Source: Chlorops oryzae (lineage: Eukaryota; Arthropoda; Insecta; Diptera; Chloropidae). From it: 64,000 nt of DNA. The position numbers and the translations under genes were made by a program. This document shows, piece by piece, positions 52,373 through 62,369 of the stretch; within the stretch, counting starts at the first letter, position 1; each line of letters begins with the position of its first letter. The DNA is taken from the NCBI GenBank assembly GCA_020466095.1, contig CM035808.1:72781188-72845187 (forward strand), given 5' to 3'. The notes under the pieces were generated by a model. That model was not told the origin of the DNA. It saw only the letters and a list, made by a program, of their open reading frames with translations, and did not search any database.

Positions 52373-53020
52373 TTATACAATATTCATACTTAAAGTTTGC
52401 TTATATTTTTTAATATCTATATACTCCAAATCTGAACCTTGACGTATATCTGCTACTTTAATAGTTTCCAATTCACTATTGCTCAGAATGCGTTGTTCAT
52501 CTATTTCCTTATACTCGAAACATTGAATTGTTAGCGATTTTGCTTTATAGTCACTATTGTATGTACATCTTACACGAAGTTGCACATTTTCGTTCTCTAA
52601 TTGGATATGTCTGTAAAAATTATGTGGACTTTCAATAATCCCAGCTATGGCAGATTCCTTCTGAATAAGTTCTTGCCTGAATATTTCAATTGCATCCTTT
52701 ACAGTGACTAATCCTGAGTCATCTGAATATATTCGGCGGGTCTCTGTTGTTGTTGTTGTTGTTGTTGTTGTTGATGTATCGTTTTCTAATGTACTTACAG
52801 TACCATTAACATACGAAGGATAATCTTCACTTGGTTTCAACAAACGTAGCCTTAAGTCGACTTGAACAACATCATTGTTAGGTAGAACCATTGCAAATAC
52901 CATATTTTCTTCGACATCCTGTTTTCTTGGAATGCGTATAGGAATGGGACTTGCTGCTACTGGTGCTGTATACAAATATTCCGTTAAGAAAAATAAACAC
53001 AGAATTAAAATCTTATTCAT
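52373..53020 (-). CDS. Secreted Thr-rich protein of the Polinton
   Basis: Start set at ATG 53020 because a clear signal peptide follows (KILILCLFFLTEYLYTA, cleavage likely after AAS/SPI); the upstream open codons are noncoding-like. Mature part about 190 aa: beta-rich N-terminal region, NGT and NDT glycosylation sites, a (Thr)9 linker encoded by a GTT/TGT repeat (52747-52775), then a C-terminal domain with CTYNSDYK and IQCFEYKE. Function unknown; uninterrupted although its neighbours are decayed. Confidence 0.6.
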   Translation of the reverse strand: MNKILILCLFFLTEYLYTAPVAASPIPIRIPRKQDVEENMVFAMVLPNNDVVQVDLRLRLLKPSEDYPSYVNGTVSTLENDTSTTTTTTTTTETRRIYSDDSGLVTVKDAIEIFRQELIQKESAIAGIIESPHNFYRHIQLENENVQLRVRCTYNSDYKAKSLTIQCFEYKEIDEQRILSNSELETIKVADIRQGSDLEYIDIKKYKQTLSMNIV

Positions 53021-53144
53021 TTTTCTCCTGCCGATTACTTCGTTATTTCTGATTGAAATCAAAATCTCGACTGGACTATATGGCAAATTTTCCGCGACTT
53101 TTATATGATGATGACTCATCTTTCTTGTGAAATTCATAAAAAAA

Positions 53145-53235
53145 AAAAAAAAAAAATTCATTTTTATTTTTTTATTTTATTTTTATTTTTTTTATTTGCA
53201 TTAATTCTAAAACTAAATACATACACATATACATA
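53145..53235. repeat. A/T homopolymer spacer
   Basis: Poly-A (53139-53155) and poly-T rich sequence between the secreted ORF and the polB C-terminus. No gene. Confidence 0.7.
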
Positions 53236-53239
53236 AAAT

Positions 53240-53471
53240 TTAGTCTATATCCATATGTTCACTGGTAACAATACCATAGAGTCCCCAGGCAAAAATATTA
53301 ATACCATCTGATTGAATGCACATCTTGTCATCTGTATTACTTAATACTACTTTTTTCCACAATTCGGTATAAATGGCATGAAACTTACTTCTAAACATAT
53401 ACATACTATCAAAATAGATCTTATTTTTAACAAACACAATCGATAACACAAGTTTACAAATAAAGGCCAAC
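53240..53471 (-). pseudogene. Polinton DNA polymerase B, C-terminal end
   Basis: The C-terminal end of the protein-primed PolB: KIYFDSMYMFRSKFHAIYTE, SNTDDKMCIQSDGINIFAWG. It is separated from the rest of the polymerase (55331-55817) by the foldback element. Confidence 0.7.
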
Positions 53472-55330
53472 TTTTGGACCAGAAAAACTGGATAGCGACC
53501 CTATAGGAATTTTTCGTGCTGATTCCGAATCTGGTACCCGTTTTTCTCTATCACGTCAAGTTTTTGAGAAATCGTTAAATAACGGTTTTTGACATTTTTA
53601 CCTATGGTCTATGTCAATAATGAGGTCGTAGACCCTATATTCCTTAACCGATTTCAAAGTTTTTGGTACTCATATGAAAGAGGAATGACAACGCAACATA
53701 TCCTTTATACACAAATTTGGAATTGATTCAGTAACTTGGAAGCTATAGGGCAAAAACGCGATGCTGATTTCCAATTTTTAGCGATTTTGTTTAAAAACTT
53801 GAAATTCAAATGGTTATAATTTCCGAACCAAGGCTGGTGTTCCAGGTCTTAATACTTTGAATGAAAGAACAATCAATTGAAAAAGTTTTGAGCCTAAAAC
53901 AAAAAAAAAATCCGTTGCGTCGTTCTAATTTTATGAGGATTTTCGCTGAAAATGACAAAAACGAATTTTTATTTTTGGTATATTCTTCGCTCGTTCATAT
54001 GTATATAAACTGGCTTAAAAAACATAAAACTTAAATTCTATTTTAAACCTATCTTTAAAGCTAAAACCAATTTAAACTTTAAAAATGAACAGAATTTGAA
54101 CTGAGCCTTTTGTATTGTTTACTACCTGTTTCGCGTATAAGGGACCAGCAATAGTCACTCAACATTCCTTCATCCCAAAAGCCCTTATAATTTTTTTCAA
54201 TCCTCTGTAGGTCCTGGTGAATGCGCTCTCCTTGTTCGTCGCTAGTTTTACCCAAGTTTTCGGGGAAGAAATCCAAATGTGAGTGGAGAAAATGTATTTT
54301 TAGTGACATCCGAACTCCCATTTTTCGATAATTTTTCAAGAGTCCTCCAACTATTTTTATGTAGTTGTCGCTTTTTTTATTTCCCAAAAAATTTCCCACA
54401 ACGTCTTTAAATGATGACCAAGCAGCTGCTTCTATAGGTGACAGATGTTTCGAAAAGTGTTCATCACGCATGATTTTTCTGATGTCTGGTCCAATAAAAA
54501 CACCTTCTTTAATTTTGGCATAGGAAATTTTCGGAAAAAATTTAATCAAATATTGGAAGGCTGGTCCATCTCGCTGCAGCGCCTTTACGAAATTTTTGAA
54601 TAGACCCAGCTTGATGTAAAAAGGAGGTAGGAAAATGTTGTTGGGGTCGACAAGTGGAATGGCGGAGACACTTTGTTGCCCTGGCGTATATTGAAAGCGA
54701 GTCGGCCAATTTTTAGCTTTAAAGATAGGTTTAAAATAGAATTTAAGTTTTATGTTTTTTAAGCCAGTTTTACCAACATACACAATTCGAACTGAAATAT
54801 ACATATGAACGAGCGAAGAATATACCAAAAATAAAAATTCGTTTTTGTCATTTTCAGCGAAAATCCTCATAAAATTAGAACGACGCAACGGATTTTTTTT
54901 GTTTTAGGCTCAAAACTTTTTCAATTGATTGTTCTTTCATTCAAAGTATTAAGACCTGGAATACCAGCCTTGGTTCGGAAATTATAACCATTTGAATTTC
55001 AAGTTTTTAAACAAAATCGCTAAAAATTGGAAATCAGCATCGCGTTTTTTGCCCTATAGCTTCCAAGTTACTGAATCAATTCCAAATTTGTGTATAAAGG
55101 ATATGTTGCGTTGTCATTCCTCTTTCATATGAGTACCAAAAACTTTGAAATCGGTTAAGGCATATAGGGTCTACGACCTCATTATTGACATAGACTATAG
55201 GTAAAAATGTCAAAAACCGTTATTTAACGATTTCTCAAAAACTTGACGTGATAGAGAAAAACGGGTACCAGATTCGGAATCAGCACGAAAAATTCCTATA
55301 GGGTCGCTCTCCAGTTTCTCTGGTCCAAAA
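53472..55330. mobile_element. Foldback-type transposon with about 600-bp inverted arms
   Basis: Left arm 53472-54066 and right arm 54711-55330 are inverted copies that agree almost base for base; the left lacks about 30 bp present in the right (near 54770). Termini read TTTTGGACCAGA(A/G)AAACTGGA. The centre, about 645 bp, carries the ORF at 54079-54888 (minus). It sits inside polB. The target duplication is not obvious. Confidence 0.88.
54079..54888 (-). CDS. Foldback-element protein, TE-associated, unknown class
   Basis: 269 codons, uninterrupted; the first part (54888-54711) runs through the right arm. The conserved core includes IFLPPFYIKLGLFKNFVKAL, VFIGPDIRKIM, KIHFLHSHLDFFPENLGKTSDEQGERIHQDL and DYCWSLIRE. 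I recall this pattern from many repetitive insect and cnidarian proteins of uncertain superfamily. His/Asp/Glu-rich motifs (HSHLDFFPE, DEQGERIHQD) could be catalytic. It is shorter than such proteins, so it is probably a C-terminal part. Confidence 0.65.
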   Translation of the reverse strand: MRRSNFMRIFAENDKNEFLFLVYSSLVHMYISVRIVYVGKTGLKNIKLKFYFKPIFKAKNWPTRFQYTPGQQSVSAIPLVDPNNIFLPPFYIKLGLFKNFVKALQRDGPAFQYLIKFFPKISYAKIKEGVFIGPDIRKIMRDEHFSKHLSPIEAAAWSSFKDVVGNFLGNKKSDNYIKIVGGLLKNYRKMGVRMSLKIHFLHSHLDFFPENLGKTSDEQGERIHQDLQRIEKNYKGFWDEGMLSDYCWSLIRETGSKQYKRLSSNSVHF

Positions 55331-55817
55331 CCTTGTATACCTGTGTAATCATCAATAATTAATTTCATTAATGCAGCCTTTTTGATTCCTTTAGACTTTT
55401 TTATTTCAAAACTGTCTAAAGTTTTTAATGAATACATTTTCGATCTGAGTCCAATAAACTCTTTAATTATTCTTCCACTAAGCTCATCCTTCATCATTCC
55501 CAAAACTTTTTTATTTCTAAGAGGAATTTTAAATTGATTATCTGGAGAATAGTCTGATGTATCAAAATTGAAATCGATATCATGAAAAATTTCCTTATAA
55601 AAATCAGACTTTTCAATAGTATATATGAATGAATCAGTGTCCATATAATTTAAAGACAGATGTTTTCCAAATTTCGGTAGCATATAATCATAATGGAAAC
55701 TGTACATTTTATGTTTTGACAACTCTAATACTGCGAAACCCAAAAACATGGGCGTGTCATATAAAATTTTTTCTTTTTGCAGTTCTATGGATATTAAATT
55801 GTCTGTGAAAATTTTAA
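55331..55817 (-). pseudogene. Polinton DNA polymerase B, palm/thumb part
   Basis: The palm motif C is YMDTDSFIY (YxDTDS). Preceding KILYDTPMFLGFAVLELSK and following KKVLGMMKDE, FIGLRSKMYSL and KSKGIKKA are standard for Polinton protein-primed PolB. N-terminal exonuclease and motifs A/B are absent beyond 55820. The C-terminal end is at 53240-53471. Confidence 0.85.
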
Positions 55818-55854
55818 TATAATATTACGAAAATTTGGTTTAGATATGAGAGCT

Positions 55855-56076
55855 TTAGCACCAAGACGTTTTCGCCTTTTCTGGACACGCAAAGCCTTTT
55901 TTTCTCCCCGAACCAAGTTTCCCGGTAATTTTAAGGTTCTCATTTAATTCTTTAATTACTTCTGACACGGTTTTCGGCGAAACTTTAGCTTTATTGGCGA
56001 TTGTTTTCCACGTCCACAACGGATGTTCTTGGTGCAAACGAATTATAAATTCGCGTGTTTCTATATTCGACGACAT
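55855..56076 (-). pseudogene. Tc1/mariner-type transposase, N-terminal HTH fragment
   Basis: From ATG 56076: helix-turn-helix region IIRLHQEHPLWTWKTIANKAKVSPKTVSEV and the linker GSGRKKG typical of the DNA-binding half of Tc1/mariner-superfamily transposases. A frameshift follows the linker. No catalytic domain is present. Confidence 0.6.
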
Positions 56077-56099
56077 ATCGCTACTAAAAACCAACGCAC

Positions 56100-56748
56100 A
56101 AAAAAAAAATCGAACAGTAACTTCTCAGAATCGTTTTAACGCATAGCCTACTTATGGTTTTTTTCGATTTCATGCATTTTTACTCGAGTTATAGTGCTTT
56201 AATGAGGGGAAAATTTTTTCTGCCGCAGTCCTTATGACGTTATCACGTAAAACTATCGTCCGTAAATTGACTCTACAGACACCATGTTTTTTTTTTTTTA
56301 TAAACAATTTAATGCTGAAAGTTTGATCTAAAATCGATTTTTATTTTTGAGAAGCCGCCATTTTTCAAAAAATACTTTTTTGCTTATTCCTTCGACTACG
56401 TACTAGATTTAACATTAATTTAACGAAAACTGTTTGGGTTTTTAATTTGAGAGGATCGAGTTCAGAGATATAGTGGTCACCGCAAAACGTGTTTTTTGAG
56501 AGGACCTCCCGGAGATCAGCTGCAGCAGCTTTCAAAATTAATATTTTTACTAATACCAAGTCTTAAAATACAGCTAAAATATACTATATGTGTACAAATT
56601 ATTAGATTAATAAATTTAAAAGTATTCTCAGAAAAAACTCTTGAAAATCGCTTTTTTACCTTCTAACTGTATATAACCCCTTAAGCAGAACTTTTCAACG
56701 CTTAAAAAAAGAGACTTCGAATAAATAGATTAATAAAATCTGAATGCA
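56100..56748. other. Noncoding spacer
   Basis: AT-rich sequence, perhaps the 5' end of the Tc1-like fragment read on minus. A 64-codon minus ORF at 56365-56559 has no recognisable feature. A palindrome-like GATCAGCTGCAGCAGC lies near 56512. Nothing else supported. Confidence 0.5.
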
Positions 56749-57420
56749 CGATCAATGAAGGAACAGCTTGTTGTTGTCCCAGATACCCTGCAACCAACAG
56801 TACTAGAAGAATTACAATACACACATATAGGAATCACAAAGATTAAACAACTTGCACGCAGGTATGTCTATTGAACATCAATTATTAAGGATATAGAAAA
56901 AATGGTTCGTTCATGTACAGCGTGTGCTGCCACTAGGAATAGCCCACCTAAAGCGGAAATCCATCCATGGAAAAGGCCCGAAACCAATTGGCAACGCATA
57001 CACATGGATTACGCAGGCCCAATTCAAAACACTTATTTTCTTGTCATCATAGACGCCAAATTTTAATGGGCAGAAGTCGCAGTATTGTACAGCAGCTCCT
57101 TCCTCGGCTTCAACAATAGAATGTGTGCTCAACACATTTGTAAGAAATGGATTTCCACAAGTGATTGTCAGACACCATGCTTCAATTTTCACCAGTGAAG
57201 AATTCACTACATTTTGCAAGAATTCGGGAATTTTCCAGCAATTCATCGCTCCGGGATACCCAGCAACAAACGGCTTCGGAGAACGAAATTTACAAACACT
57301 GAAACGTAAACTATCAGGCATGGGAAACAAAAGCATACCAATAAGGACTAAAATTCGGGAAATACTATTTAAGTGCAGGGCAACACCTCTCAGCAATGGG
57401 AAAACTCCTTCAGAGGAATA
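56749..57420 (+). pseudogene. mag/K02A2.6-like gypsy integrase, first part
   Basis: Ty3/gypsy integrase: finger HIGITKIKQL ... CTACAAT, then PWKRPETNWQRIHMDYAGP (first catalytic Asp) and FVRNGFPQVIV; the second Asp is lost (RHHASIF where TDN is usual). NGFGERNLQTLKRKL holds the Glu. Stops at about 56877 and 57065 and a frameshift near 57115 kill it. It is interrupted by gypsy C at 57421 and resumes at 60974. Confidence 0.8.
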
Positions 57421-57747
57421 TGTAGTATATTTTGACACACCCTAACTCAGTCCCAACTTTGTTGCCACATTTATTCCAAACAAACCATTTCCTGCATTGC
57501 TGTAATATTTACTCTAGATAACCCATTCCATACATTGTCCGCACGTTTCCCAACAAATGCTTACACCATTCTAATCGTTTATTAGGTCATAAAATATTTT
57601 GCCTACATATGTAAAATTCTTTTTCTTTTTCCAACTTCTTTTGTTTAGATTTAAGAAGTATATAAGTGACAAATTCAATAAAGAACAGTTGAAGTTGAAC
57701 ACTCCTTGGGAGAATGAATTCGTGTTTTACTACTCCAAGTGTTTACA
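57421..57747 (+). repeat. Gypsy C 5' LTR (327 bp)
   Basis: Lacks a 221-bp block that is present in the 3' LTR; otherwise near-identical by eye. Confidence 0.9.
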
Positions 57748-58416
57748 TGGCGATCCTCGCCAGACTCGTTCGTCAAAGTTTATAAATGACGTTCGTTCAT
57801 CCTTCAGTTAAAAAGGACTCGCGTCCGCGGAAACAGAATTTAAAAATTTTTGAAAGGACATAAATAAATTTTCTTTAAAAAAGTGAAAAAGGACACAAAA
57901 ATAAAAGTTAAAAAAGTGAAAAAGGACACAAAAATAAATGTTAAAAAAGTGAAAAAGGACACAAAAACTGAAACTATGAACCAAAAACGAAAAAAAAAAA
58001 AAAAAAAATAGCGGCAAAGAAGTTAAATAATAAAAGAAGAGTGGCTTCACTGCCGGAAGCCCAACACACCCCAACGATTGAGCATGGGGGCCGCATAAAT
58101 TCAGCAGTCATCAACAAGGAGTCAATCATCATCTCCATCGTTATTCAACCATCATCAGCATTCATCGCATCTTCCTAAGATAAGTCAATTATGAACTTCA
58201 TATCTTTTTTTTTATGTATTAATTACAAAAAAAAAAAAATAATAATAATGATAACTAATGATAACTAAATGATAACCGTGAAAAAAAAGAGAAAAGAAAA
58301 TTTTTTTTATATAACATTATAAAATTATACTATTAATTGCAATCAATGCTCATTTATTTGTGTCTGGCAGCGGCTAAATGTCATTTATTGTCGATCTAGA
58401 TATTGACGAAATAAGA
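57748..58416 (+). other. Gypsy C leader with 33-bp tandem repeat
   Basis: After the primer site comes a noncoding leader. About 57878-57975 contains three copies of a 33-bp unit (AAAAAAGTGAAAAAGGACAC plus AAAAATAAA(A/T)GTT), then poly-A runs. No gene; the deletion junction with RNase H lies near 58400. Confidence 0.75.
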
Positions 58417-60039
58417 AAGAAATAGAATCCGTCTTGACCTTGAAGAATATAATTTTACAGTAGAGTATATAAAAGGAAAAGAAAATTGCGGTGCCGATGC
58501 ACTTTCGCGAATAAGCATAAAAGAATTCAAAGATATAAGTCAAGGTCACGAAATACTCGCGATCACTCGTTCGAAAAATAAACAACAGAACGTAACCAAT
58601 GACAATGCAAATAGTAACGTGGAGGTAGAAAATGAAAGAAAGAAAAAAACAAAAACGGCACCACGTTGCTATGAAGCAACTCTGAAGTGCAAAAAATTCC
58701 AAAACTACAATTCTCGCTTCAAAAAGAGAGAAAAATTTTTTCGATTAGACATGGTAAAGTAAAAATCTTCGAATTAAATATTCAATCTTATGTTATTAAT
58801 GGGAAAGTGACTCTAAAGGATCTATTCCCAAGGCTTGAAAGAGAAGCCTATAACGCAGGAATTGAAAAATTACAGATTAATGCAAGAGATGATATTTTTA
58901 AAGAATTATCCATGGAAAAATTTAAAGAGCTAGCAAATATATATTTAAAGCGCTTAATAATAACGATAACAGCCGAAGTAAAAACAATTGAAAATAAAGA
59001 AGAAAAGAAGAATTTATTAAAACTTTATCATGACAACCCAATGCAAGGAGGTCACGCAGGAGTAACCAGAATGTTAAAAAGACTCAGAAATTTTTATTAT
59101 TGGAAAAATATGGCACGAGATGTAAAACAGTTCATTAAAAACTGCACCAAATGCACTTTAAATAAACCCAAACTTTCAACAAAAGAAAATTTAATAACAA
59201 CTCCAACCCCCTTAAAAACTTTTGACACAATTCTTGTAGACACAATAGGACCCTTACCCAAAACGGAATATGATTATGAATATGCAGTTACAATAATTTG
59301 CGATTTATCGAAATATTTGATTGCAGTTCCAATTAAAAATAAATCAGCAAACGCTGTTGCAACAGCAATTGTCGAAAATTTTATATTGCAATTTGGCCCT
59401 ATGAAAACAGTTATTACAGACAGGGGAACTGAATACAAAAATCAATTATTTACCGAATTAAATAAAATTTTAGGAATTTCACACAATACATCAACTGCTT
59501 ATCACCACCAAACACTAGGAACAATAGAAAGATCACATAGAACATTTAACGAGTACCTTAGATCATATATTTCAGTAGACAGAACAGATTGGGATAAATG
59601 GCTTAAATACTTTACATATTGCTACAATACCACTCCATCAACGGTGCATGGTTTCTGCCCGTATGAGCTCGTTTACGGCAGACTACCCAACAATATCGAA
59701 TGTTTGAAATCTAACACAGTCGATCCAATATATAATTTCGAGGCATATGACAAAGAGGTTAAATATAGACTCCAAATGGCCCAAAAAAGAGCAAAAATTC
59801 TGATCGAAAAGTACAAAACGCAGCAAAAAGAAATACATGATAGAAAGACAAATCCACAGAATCACAAAATTGGAGACTTTGTTATTTTAGAAGACCCTGC
59901 CAGACACAAACTCGATCCAATTTATTCAGGTCCCTATAAAGTAAAAGATATAGATGACAAAAATAATTGCATAATTGAAATAGGACCAGAAAAAAACATA
60001 AAAGTGCACAAGGATCGTGTAAAAATTGTAAATTCATAA
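58417..60039 (+). pseudogene. Gypsy C RNase H end and integrase
   Basis: Starts in the RNase H C-terminus (VEYIKGKENCGADALSRI), has a frameshift near 58690, then an open 450-codon frame with the integrase finger GGHAGVTR ... CTKCTLNK, VDTIGPLPKT, ITDRGTEYKN and GTIERSHRTFNEY (DDE intact). Ends at 60037-60039. Very similar to gypsy B integrase. Without gag and RT it could move only with proteins from a relative. Confidence 0.88.
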
Positions 60040-60425
60040 ATTTAACCAACACATATATTTCATTAAAGTGTAAAATTTAAAACTTTCATTTTAAGCATTA
60101 TATAATTTTTTTTAATCACTAATATTTTAGCGTTAGACTGGCCAGTCGAAACTTAAGATCCATAGAATAAGAGTAGGAAATAGGTAGATAAGACTCGAAA
60201 TTAAGAAAGTAGATAGGATTCATAATTAAGGATTTGATAATAAAACCATATAGATATAATATATTATATATAATTAAAAGCCCTTAAATAAATAAGTAAG
60301 AAATTAAGAATAATTTTTTTGTACAGAATGGTGTAGGTAATTAAAATTCAAACTTCAAAAAAAAAAAAGAATGATCCTCCAATAAATAAATCCAAATTGA
60401 AGGATCATTCTCCAAAAAGGGAAGG
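60040..60425 (+). other. Gypsy C 3' untranslated region
   Basis: AT-rich, with no ORF of note, ending in the polypurine tract. Contains an inverted gatcctcc...ggatcattc pair near 60370-60410 (ATGATCCTCCAAT / ATTGAAGGATCAT). Confidence 0.6.
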
Positions 60426-60973
60426 TGTAGTATATTTTGACACACCCTAACTCAGTCCCAACTTTGTTGCCACATTTATTCCAAACAAACCATTTCCTGC
60501 ATTGCTGTAATATTTACTCTAGATAACCCATTCCATACATTGTCGCAATATTTACAGAAAGAGGTCAATAAAAATATTCGGCTTCGATTGCGATTCTCTA
60601 ATTCCAAAGAATCCAAACCAATGACCCACTTCAAGTACGATTCCCTATTTCCAAACAGTGTAAACAATTGATCCATTTAACTCTTGCTTTTGTTCTTTCG
60701 CTTTGTTTCGGCCAAGCGAAGCCGCGGTCAAGCGAAGCCGCGCTTTGACCGTTTACATTTTCTTCCGCACGTTTCCCAACAAATGCTTACACCATTCTAA
60801 TCGTTTATTAGGTCATAAAATATTTTGCCTACATATGTAAAATTCTTTTTCTTTTTCAAACTTCTTTTGTTTAGATTTAAGTAGTATATAAGTGACAAAT
60901 TCAATAAAGAACAGTTGAAGTTGAACACTCCTTGGGAGAATGAATTCGTGTTTTACTACTCCAAGTGTTTACA
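60426..60973 (+). repeat. Gypsy C 3' LTR (548 bp)
   Basis: Preceded by the tract ccaaaaagggaagg. Contains an extra block at about 60545-60766, with a palindromic GCGAAGCCGCGG / AAGCGAAGCCGCGC region near 60715, absent from the 5' LTR. Confidence 0.9.
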
Positions 60974-61395
60974 AATACTTAGAATGACAAATACGAATTC
61001 GACTAGACACTCTCAAACCAAACAAAATTAGATCCAACCCCAAATTGAACGATTTGACAAGGAAATTAGGTGTATGAGAGAGGCTAGAGAATCAATACTA
61101 CACGAAGAACAAAAGACTATGGAAACCTGGAAAAAATATACGGAAAGTCGGACAAATGCATTACGAAGTACAACTTGATTCCGGAGTTTTGTTCAAAAGA
61201 CGTATTAATCAACTACGGGGAACATTGGTCCAAACAGCTCTAAACGATCCCCAAATTTACTTAGATGTAACGGAAAAGCGGAATTCCAAAGGGGTAACCC
61301 AGGCACAATCCGAATTTCAAATAGAGGTGACACAGATACCTAGTATTTATCGACAGCAGAACGGAACTCAAGTGATGACCCATTTGGCATCGTAG
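60974..61395 (+). pseudogene. mag/K02A2.6-like gypsy integrase, C-terminal part
   Basis: Continuation after gypsy C: KNKRLWKPGKNIRKVGQMHYEVQLDSGVLF then RRINQLRG, the usual C-terminal beta domain of this integrase group, with a degraded tail to about 61395. Frame changes occur near 61070 and 61150. Confidence 0.75.
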
Positions 61396-61540
61396 AAGTA
61401 CAGTCAACAGCATCATAAAATGAACTCAGAAAAGTACATTCAACATCATCAGAAAATGAACTCAGAGAACTGGAACCAGAAGTCTTCGAAAACCATATCA
61501 GTCAACATATGAAATGCAGTCCTATTATCCAGTAGGACTC
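61396..61540. repeat. Short direct repeats after the integrase
   Basis: aatgaactcaga(a/g)aa with catca(t/g)aaaatgaactcag occurs two to three times at 61405-61465. Probably a degraded tail of the gypsy coding region. Confidence 0.5.
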
Positions 61541-61995
61541 TTAATTTAAATAGGGGCGATAAAATTATTTTTCTTGCAGAATCTCGCAAAAGTCGTTGAG
61601 CTACAAATGCGTTCAGTCATATTTTGTTAATAACAAATTTTTGTATAGTCTTTTACTATGTGGTAATGCGGGGAAAAGCAAAGTCGAGTTTGACGGTGGG
61701 CTCCTAATTGAAATAGGGGCGATAAAATTATTTTTCTTCCAGAATCTCGCTACAGTCGTTGAGCTACAAATGTTTACAGTCATACTTTGTTAATAACAAG
61801 TTTTTTTAATAATCTTTTGCTATGTGGTAATGCGGGGAATAGCTAAGTCGGGTTTCGCGGTGGGCTCCTAATTGAAATAGGGGCGCCAAAATTATTTTTC
61901 TTGCAGATTCTCGCTAAAGTCCTTAAACTTCCAATAAGTTCAGTCATAGTTTGTTAATAGCAGGTTTTTGTATAGTCGTTTATAGATGGCAACCC
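61540..61995. repeat. 163-bp tandem repeat, nearly three copies
   Basis: AAATAGGGGCG(A/C)(T/C)AAAATTATTTTTCTTC at 61549, 61712 and 61876, each followed by AGAATCTCGC, GTCATA(T/C)TTTGTTAATAACA and TATGTGGTAATGCGGGGAA. The leading TAGGGGCG resembles a polypurine tract, so the array may be a repeated retrotransposon 3' end, but no LTR partner is in the window. Confidence 0.85.
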
Positions 61996-62369
61996 TATCG
62001 CTCGACCCGAACATTTGTCATTTTTGAGCACCCGATTTCCCATTTTTTTCAATATTTAAAAATTTGAAACAATAAACAAATAAAAATAGTGAAATACACA
62101 TTAAATCCTTATATAACTAGTATTGTTTTATTACCGCTTAACGCTGCGTAAATTTTCCTCCTCTTTTACCAATTAATTCGCATAAACTAATTGGAACTTC
62201 TGGACAACAACAAAGAGGCAGCAGCTTTTTTGGCACCTAGCTTTGCTCTCGTATGAAAAACCCGACAAATTACAAAATAACGCATCTGTCGCTATCACCG
62301 GAGCAACCATACTCACAATCCTCGAAAAGGATTTATTCTCCTCGTCCTAAAATATAAACAACAATCAAA
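61996..62369. other. Spacer / probable LINE 5' UTR
   Basis: No ORF. AT-rich up to about 62150, then more balanced sequence leading into the LINE ORF1 at 62370, probably its 5' UTR. Confidence 0.45.

Larger units (their letters stand above)
48486..55820 (-). mobile_element. Polinton/Maverick remnant, right part
   Basis: Holds ATPase, PLA2-type capsid protein, protease, a Cys-rich protein, a hypothetical, a secreted protein and DNA polymerase B. It is interrupted by a small transposon at 48901-49835 and by a foldback element at 53472-55330. The right end is lost inside polB near 55820. Confidence 0.88.
57421..60973 (+). mobile_element. Gypsy C: internally deleted Ty3/gypsy element
   Basis: LTRs TGTAGTATATTTTG...GTGTTTACA at 57421-57747 and 60426-60973; 4-bp duplication AATA (57417-57420, 60974-60977). 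The primer site TGGCGATCCTCGCC is as in gypsy B. gag, protease, RT and most of RNase H are deleted between the leader and 58417. Only the RNase H end and integrase remain. Same group as gypsy B by protein similarity. Confidence 0.92.

Noticed and set aside
56365..56559. 64-codon minus ORF
   Set aside because: No motif, no neighbour relation, and a biased reading of AT-rich spacer.
57808..58702. Phe/Leu-rich minus-strand ORFs in gypsy C
   Set aside because: Antisense of A-rich leader repeats and of the RNase H region.
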